Part shown: one piece after another, positions 5,570 through 9,445 of the stretch
How positions within the stretch are numbered: position 1 is the first letter of the stretch
How the letters are laid out: each line of letters opens with the position of its first letter
Assembly: GCA_022796315.1 (NCBI GenBank)
Contig: JAAWIL010000068.1
Span: forward strand, 1-9,445
Direction of reading: 5' to 3'
Length of the DNA stretch: 9,445 nt
Source of the DNA: Oscillibacter sp.
GTDB taxonomy: Bacteria > Bacillota > Clostridia > Oscillospirales > Oscillospiraceae
Program-made: the position numbers and the translations under genes
Notes under the pieces: model-generated
What the model was told of the DNA's origin: nothing
The model's input: only the letters and a program-made list of their open reading frames with translations
Database searches by the model: none

Positions 5570-7696
5570 CTATTGGACGCCCCGCTGGTAGAGCCCACGG
5601 GTGAAGGGCCCCGGGGAGGGCGCGCCGGACCGGTAGTCCCGGAGGATCTTTCCACAGTCCGCCGGGGACTCCGTGGTGAAGCGGAGTCGGGCCCAGGTCA
5701 GGCCCAGGCGCCTCCAGTCCGGCAGATCCGCCAGCCACAGAGGGCGGCTGTTCTGGAGCTCCGTCCGGTGGCCGTAGGCGGGCAGAAGGGGGAACTCCGC
5801 GCCGGTGCGGTCCCGCAGGACCCGGGGGGAACGGCAGGGCGCTTCCCTGGGGACGGCGGGGCCGGTCTCGCTGAGGCGGCAGCCCTGGGCGTTCTGCACC
5901 AGGCAGTGCTCCGTCACCATCAGGGGGAGGCGTCCATAGACAATGGCCTCCGTGGGAAGACACTTCCGCAGATCCCGGATCTGGGAGAAGCGCAGCTCAA
6001 AGGAGAGGCAGGCGGCGTCCAGCCCCTTGCTCTGGAGGAAGTCCAGAGACCGGGAATTGAATACGTTCAGGCCATAATCTCCATATAAATACAAACCGGA
6101 ATCAGAAACCAGGGGCAGATGGCCCAGATTGCCCAGGAGGACGCCGGAGACGCCCAGGGTTTTGGCGTGGGCCAGCCAGGTGCGCAGCTGGGGCTCGTCC
6201 CGGTCCCGCCAGACGCGGGGGAGGATGGCGCACCACCGGGTGTCCGCTTCCGGGAGACGGTCCAGGCCGGCCAGCAGCTCCAGGGGGACGCAGGTCCGGG
6301 CGGGAGCGCAGGCCAGAAGGTCCGGCGTCAGCTGGTCCAGGGAGGACACGGAGACGGTGAACCGGGGCTCCCCGGCGGCGTGGGTGTTCTCCGGCGGCGG
6401 GGGCACGGGGCATTCCCGCCGCTCCGGCGGAGCGGTGCGGGCCTGGGTCAGAGCCGCCAGGGCGTCCCGCCGCAGGGCGTTCAGGGCGCTGGCCGGGAGG
6501 GAGAGGCCCTGGGAGACCTCCGTCTCCGCAGAGGCGCAGCGGTAGGCGGTGCCGCCGGTCTTGGCCAGGCGGGCGGAGACCTCCTCCGCCGTCAGAGGGC
6601 GGGTGCGGGCGGGCTCCGGAACCGGGCCGGTGACGGTGACGGCGCGGCCGTCCTCATCCGTGGCGGTGAGAGCGCAGGGCGTGCCCGCCAGAATACGGCA
6701 GGCAAACCGGACGGGAACCGCGCGGAGGGCGTCCTTCTCATAGGCCGCCCGGGCGGCGGCGAAGAGCTCCTTGGGCTCCGGCGCGTTCTCGGGCCGGGTG
6801 CCGAAGAGGTCCGGGCCGCGGCGGCCCTGCCAGTAGCCGTCGGTGAAGCCGGAGCGGGAGAAGGCCTGCTCCAGAAGCGCCAGCTCGGCGGGAGTGGGGG
6901 GCCGGTCCTCCCGGAGGAGGCGGGCGTAGATGCCCGTGACAAGGGCCACGTACTCCGGGCGCTTCATGCGTCCCTCCAGCTTCAGACAGGCGACGCCCAG
7001 GGCGGCCATATCCCGGAGGGAACCGGCCAGACAGCTGTCCTTCAGGCTGAGGGCGTGGGTGTTTTTGGGGGAGGGACCGCCCTGGGAGGGGACCAGAGAA
7101 CAGAGCAGGCGGCAGGGCTGGGCGCAGGCGCCCCGGTTGCCGGAGCGTCCCCCCACCACGGCGCTCATGGCGCACTGGCCGGAGTAGCACATACACAGGG
7201 CCCCGTGGGCAAAAATCTCAATCTCGGCGGGACAGCCGCGGCAGATGGCGGCCACGTCCTCCCGGGAGCACTCCCGGGCCAGAACCACCCGGGTACATCC
7301 CTCCCGGGCCGCCTCGGCGGCGCCGCCGGAGGTGAAGAGGCTCATCTGGGTGCTGGCGTGGAGGGGGAGATCCGGCAGGGCCTCCCGCAGGAGGGCCAGC
7401 AGGCCCCAGTCCTGGACCAGCACCGCGTCCACCCCCAGGCGGCAGGCGGCGCGGGCCGTCTCCAGGGCCTGAGGGAGCTCCCGGTCGGAGAGAAGGGTGT
7501 TCAGGGTCAGATAGACACGGACGCCGTAGGTGTGGCAGTAGATCAGGGCCTGGGAAAACTCCCCGTCGGAGAAATTCCTGGCGCTCCGGCGGGCGTTGAA
7601 GCCGCCCCAGCCCAGATAGACCGCGTCCGCGCCGCACTGCACGGCGGCGCGCAGGGCCTCCGGGGAGCCGGCGGGGGCAAGGAGCTCCGGCGTCAT
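5570..7696 (-). CDS. U32 peptidase-family protein with DUF3656-type C-terminus, probable RNA hydroxylase (RlhA/TrhP-like)
   Basis: This 708-residue protein has a TIM-barrel-like N-terminal U32 domain (LLAPAGSPEAL at 5-15, YLTLNTLL at 62-69). The diagnostic U32 signature EIFAHGALCMCYSGQCAMS at 160-178 is followed by further cysteines (C191, C195, C199) that, with C168 and C175, could hold an iron-sulphur cluster. The long region after about 300 fits the U32 plus DUF3656 layout of E. coli RlhA, which makes 5-hydroxycytidine at 23S rRNA C2501. The related TrhP proteins hydroxylate tRNA U34 using prephenate. Annotation as a collagenase-like protease is historical and poorly supported, so RNA modification is the better inference. 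Which RNA is modified cannot be told here. The ATG overlaps the zapA stop (ATGA), with no strong ribosome-binding site of its own, suggesting translational coupling. The stop is TAG. Confidence 0.88.
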   Translation of the reverse strand: MTPELLAPAGSPEALRAAVQCGADAVYLGWGGFNARRSARNFSDGEFSQALIYCHTYGVRVYLTLNTLLSDRELPQALETARAACRLGVDAVLVQDWGLLALLREALPDLPLHASTQMSLFTSGGAAEAAREGCTRVVLARECSREDVAAICRGCPAEIEIFAHGALCMCYSGQCAMSAVVGGRSGNRGACAQPCRLLCSLVPSQGGPSPKNTHALSLKDSCLAGSLRDMAALGVACLKLEGRMKRPEYVALVTGIYARLLREDRPPTPAELALLEQAFSRSGFTDGYWQGRRGPDLFGTRPENAPEPKELFAAARAAYEKDALRAVPVRFACRILAGTPCALTATDEDGRAVTVTGPVPEPARTRPLTAEEVSARLAKTGGTAYRCASAETEVSQGLSLPASALNALRRDALAALTQARTAPPERRECPVPPPPENTHAAGEPRFTVSVSSLDQLTPDLLACAPARTCVPLELLAGLDRLPEADTRWCAILPRVWRDRDEPQLRTWLAHAKTLGVSGVLLGNLGHLPLVSDSGLYLYGDYGLNVFNSRSLDFLQSKGLDAACLSFELRFSQIRDLRKCLPTEAIVYGRLPLMVTEHCLVQNAQGCRLSETGPAVPREAPCRSPRVLRDRTGAEFPLLPAYGHRTELQNSRPLWLADLPDWRRLGLTWARLRFTTESPADCGKILRDYRSGAPSPGPFTRGLYQRGVQ

Positions 7697-8028
7697 TTGT
7701 TCTTGCCGCGGTTGTCCAGCCGCTGCTGGAGGCGGAAGACCTCCCGCTTCAGTTCGCTGACCTCGTTCTGGGCCTTGGCGGCCTCGTCCAGGTAGTCCTT
7801 GATCTGGCCCCGGAGTTTTTCGTCGGCGGCCTGGGCTTTAAAGAGCTCGTCGGCGATGTTGACGGCGGTGAGCACGGCAGCGTCGGCCCGGCCTACCCGG
7901 GCGCTGGCGAGTACCTCGGACAGTTTTCCGCTGACATAGGCGGCCACCTGCTCCATGTAGGCGGCGGTTTCATCAGCGACCAAGGTGTATTCCTCGTCAC
8001 AGATGGTGACGGTCACGCGGTTTGCCAT
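7693..8028 (-). CDS. zapA: Cell division protein ZapA
   Basis: This 111-residue FtsZ-ring stabiliser has a small N-terminal beta-rich head (about 1-62: NRVTVTICDEEYTLVADE, then helices including RADAAVLTAVNIADELFKAQ) and a C-terminal coiled coil (about 63-108, EVSELKREVFRLQQRLDN). Both are characteristic of ZapA, which tetramerises through the coiled coil and bundles FtsZ filaments at mid-cell. The ATG at 8028 follows GGAGG by eight bases. An in-frame ATG at 8148 would add 40 proline-rich residues and has no ribosome-binding site, so it is rejected. The gene ends inside the start codon of the U32 gene. It has a structured leader of about 150 bases if transcription starts at the extended -10 at 8185-8193. 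Confidence 0.93.
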   Translation of the reverse strand: MANRVTVTICDEEYTLVADETAAYMEQVAAYVSGKLSEVLASARVGRADAAVLTAVNIADELFKAQAADEKLRGQIKDYLDEAAKAQNEVSELKREVFRLQQRLDNRGKNK

Positions 8029-8067
8029 GAGAGATTCCTCCTCTTTACCATATATCGGGGGATGCGC

Positions 8068-8160
8068 GGGCGGGGGGCTGGACGGCAGGGGCCGGCGGCC
8101 TCGCTGGCCCGCCCGGGGGACTTCGCCGCAGGCCGGAGGACGTTCCATGTTTCTGCGGCG
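8068..8160 (-). promoter_or_regulatory. Structured GC-rich 5' leader of zapA (two strong hairpins)
   Basis: Two adjacent inverted repeats lie between the likely zapA promoter and its ribosome-binding site. GGGCGGG (8068-8074) pairs with CCCGCCC (8108-8114), with further G+C pairing possible inside. CGCCGCAG (8124-8131) pairs with CTGCGGCG (8153-8160). No T-tract follows either, so they are not simple terminators. They do not match any riboswitch I recognise. High GC makes chance stems common, so a regulatory role is only a possibility. Confidence 0.35.
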
Positions 8161-8184
8161 GGATCATACAATAAGACAGAATAC

Positions 8185-8193
8185 AGTATAGCA
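8185..8193 (-). promoter_or_regulatory. Extended -10 promoter candidate for zapA
   Basis: On the minus strand the bases read TGCTATACT, an extended -10 (TGn plus TATACT, one mismatch to TATAAT). The -35 is poor: GGTACA, 16 bases upstream, matches three of six positions. An extended -10 can compensate for a weak -35. Transcription would start near 8178 and give a leader of about 150 bases before the zapA ATG. Confidence 0.45.
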
Positions 8194-8222
8194 CAGATCT
8201 ACGGGCTGTACCAGAAGAAAAG

Positions 8223-8256
8223 GAGGGGAAATCGAAAAATTAACAAATTTCTCCTC
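8223..8256. other. AT-loop hairpin in the zapA / DnaD-gene divergent region
   Basis: GAGGGGAAAT (8223-8232) faces ATTTCTCCTC (8247-8256), nine of ten bases paired, with a 14-base A-rich loop. On the minus strand it is followed by CCTTTTCTT, giving a terminator-like shape facing leftward, but no gene upstream on that strand is visible. It may be an operator, a terminator of a small RNA, or chance. The rest of the divergent region (8257-8345) shows nothing recognisable. Confidence 0.3.
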
Positions 8257-8345
8257 AGGTGGAAACCGGGGCCGGAGAGCTTGGCGCGGCCGGGGCTCCG
8301 GGTCATACAAAGGCCTGTTCGGACACTTCCCGCGGAAATCAAGGC

Positions 8346-8374
8346 TTGTCCTCCCGCCGCTTTTCGTGTAAAAT
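8346..8374 (+). promoter_or_regulatory. Sigma-A promoter of the DnaD-domain gene
   Basis: A -35 TTGTCC (8346-8351) and a -10 TAAAAT (8369-8374) are separated by exactly 17 bases. The predicted start of transcription is near 8381, giving a leader of about 26 bases with an ideal Shine-Dalgarno AAAGGAGG at 8391-8398, eight bases before the ATG. This is the clearest promoter in the window. Confidence 0.75.
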
Positions 8375-8406
8375 ACAGAGATAACCCGCGAAAGGAGGCC
8401 CGTTCC

Positions 8407-9297
8407 ATGTCCAACATCCTGGTACAGACAGGAGACGAGAGCATCACCCTCTCCGGTCCCGCCGCCCGGCGGCTCCTGGACCGGGGCGACGGCGACGCCG
8501 CCCTGCTATACCTGGCCCTTCTGCGGCACCGGGGCACGGTACAGCCCAGGGCCCTGGCCGGAGAGCTCCGGTGGGAGCGGGGGCGCATCGAAGCTGCGGA
8601 GGAGACCCTGCGGCAGCTGGGCCTCATTGCCCCGGCCCCGCCGCCTCCGGAACCGGCGGAGGAGCGCCCCGACTACCAGCAGACGGACATCGCCGGCCGG
8701 CTGGAGCGGAGCGAGGCCTTCCGGCAGCTCACCGCCGAGGTGGAAAAGCGGCTGGGAAAGCAGCTCACCGCCCCGGACCTGGGGATTCTGCTGGGACTCC
8801 AGGATTATCTGGGCCTCCCCGAGGATGTGATCTACCTCCTGGTGTGCCACTGCGCCGAGCGGGTGGAGCGCCGGTTTGGACCGGGACGGCGGCCCGCCAT
8901 GCGGCAGATCGAGAAGGAGGGCTATGCCTGGGCCCGGCGGGGCATCGACAGCCAGCGCTCCGCGGCGGAGTACCTGCGGCAGTACGCCCGGCGGCAGGAG
9001 GCGGCGCCAAGCTATATGCGGGCGCTGGGCCTGGGGGACCGGATGCCCTCGGCGTCGGAGGAAAAGTACCTCTCGGCCTGGCAGGAGATGGGCTTTGCCC
9101 CGGAGGCCGTGGCCATCGCCTACGACAAGACGGTGTTCAAGTGCCACGAGCTGAAGTGGCCCTACTTAAACGGGATTCTCAAGCGCTGGCACGAGGCGGG
9201 CCTCCACACGGCGGAGGAGATCGAGGCCGGGGACCGGCCCCCGGAGAAGAAGGCCAAGGCCGCAGAGAGCGGCGGGGGCGCCTGGAAGTACGTGTGA
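8407..9297 (+). CDS. DnaD-domain protein (primosome component)
   Basis: A 296-residue cytoplasmic protein. Residues 1-75 look like a winged-helix domain (LYLALLRHRGTVQPRALAGEL, then EETLRQLGLI). Two DnaD/DnaB2-type helical domains follow: one about 97-190 (YLGLPEDVIYLLVCHCAERV, then GYAWARRGID) and one about 212-272, ending in the family's YxxxIxxxW DNA-binding motif (Y253, I257, W261). A charged, disordered tail ends the protein. In Bacillus, DnaD and DnaB use these domains to remodel DNA and help load the replicative helicase. In clostridia such proteins often precede a DnaC-like ATPase gene, but here the window ends first. The ATG at 8407 is fixed by AAAGGAGG and the promoter upstream. The open frame extends back to 8062 without support. 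It diverges from zapA. I do not assign dnaD versus dnaB. Confidence 0.9.
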   Translation: MSNILVQTGDESITLSGPAARRLLDRGDGDAALLYLALLRHRGTVQPRALAGELRWERGRIEAAEETLRQLGLIAPAPPPPEPAEERPDYQQTDIAGRLERSEAFRQLTAEVEKRLGKQLTAPDLGILLGLQDYLGLPEDVIYLLVCHCAERVERRFGPGRRPAMRQIEKEGYAWARRGIDSQRSAAEYLRQYARRQEAAPSYMRALGLGDRMPSASEEKYLSAWQEMGFAPEAVAIAYDKTVFKCHELKWPYLNGILKRWHEAGLHTAEEIEAGDRPPEKKAKAAESGGGAWKYV

Positions 9298-9350
9298 GAC
9301 GGTCCGGGAAGCGCCCGGCGGGAGAAGAGACGGGCCTGGGGCCCCGCGTA

Positions 9351-9445
9351 AGAGCCTGTTTAAAATCTCGACGTGTATGGATTGGCGAGTGGATTTTTTG
9401 CCCTGCAAGGCAAAAATCCGCAGGCATCCTGACGGATGGCAAGGA
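9351..9445 (+). repeat. Right copy of the 95-base inverted terminal repeat
   Basis: Exact reverse complement of 2-96. It starts at AGAGCCTGTTTAAAATCT, 53 bases after the DnaD-gene stop, and runs to the window end, so it is truncated by the edge at the same point (within one base) as the left copy. The internal stem lies at 9391-9419. Short open frames reading through it are not credible genes. The 53 bases between the DnaD gene and this repeat are GC-rich, with only a weak dyad (GGGCC/GGCCC near 9331-9343). Confidence 0.85.

Noticed and set aside
6119..7795. A 558-codon plus-strand open frame antisense to the U32 gene and part of zapA
   Set aside because: Low-complexity Gly/Ala/Arg-rich translation and no ribosome-binding site. 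It is explained by the codon usage of the real gene on the other strand.
8029..8148. A 40-codon N-terminal extension of ZapA or a leader peptide starting at 8148
   Set aside because: No ribosome-binding site precedes it, the residues are proline- and arginine-rich, and ZapA proteins normally start at the MANRVTVTI-type sequence.
9179..9442. Short minus-strand open frames reading through the right terminal repeat
   Set aside because: They span the repeat and the antisense of the DnaD gene. No start signal or domain, and the repeat is better explained as a non-coding element.

Overview
The window is a 9.4 kb piece of ordinary chromosome from a GC-rich Gram-positive bacterium. The most likely source is a gut clostridium of the Oscillospiraceae type (relatives of Flavonifractor or Lawsonibacter). 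This placement is an inference from three things: high GC content, Bacillota-type families (a DnaD-domain primosome protein, a clostridial-type dUTPase, the U32 plus DUF3656 architecture), and strong Shine-Dalgarno sites of the AAAGGAGG class. No phage, plasmid, CRISPR or defence genes are visible.

Layout. Seven genes run leftward on the minus strand, in transcription order: zapA (8028 to 7693), a U32 peptidase-family gene (7696 to 5570, overlapping zapA by 4 bases), dut (5499 to 5068), maf (5059 to 4490), mreC (4239 to 3403, GTG start), mreD (3300 to 2785) and a class B penicillin-binding protein 2 gene (2402 to 192). One gene, encoding a DnaD-domain protein (8407 to 9297), diverges rightward from zapA across a 378-base intergenic region that carries a good sigma-A promoter for the DnaD gene.

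How the genes fit together. MreC, MreD and PBP2 are the membrane scaffold and transpeptidase of the Rod complex for lateral wall synthesis. ZapA stabilises the FtsZ ring. Dut and Maf remove non-canonical or unwanted nucleotides. The U32 protein is probably an RNA-hydroxylating enzyme. The DnaD-type protein acts in primosome or helicase loading. The locus therefore joins cell shape, division, nucleotide sanitation and replication initiation. mreB is not present between maf and mreC, where Bacillus carries it.

Most interesting non-coding features. (1) Two perfect 16-base ParB-binding parS palindromes, at 148-163 and 3349-3364, each just downstream of a stop codon (PBP2 and mreC). (2) A perfect 95-base inverted repeat at the two ends of the window (2-96 and 9351-9445), which looks like two copies of a dispersed repeat at which an assembly contig stopped. 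(3) Two direct copies of a GC-rich unit of about 112 bases between mreD and the PBP2 gene. I see no convincing undescribed system. The parS sites and the repeat families are the points that merit follow-up.
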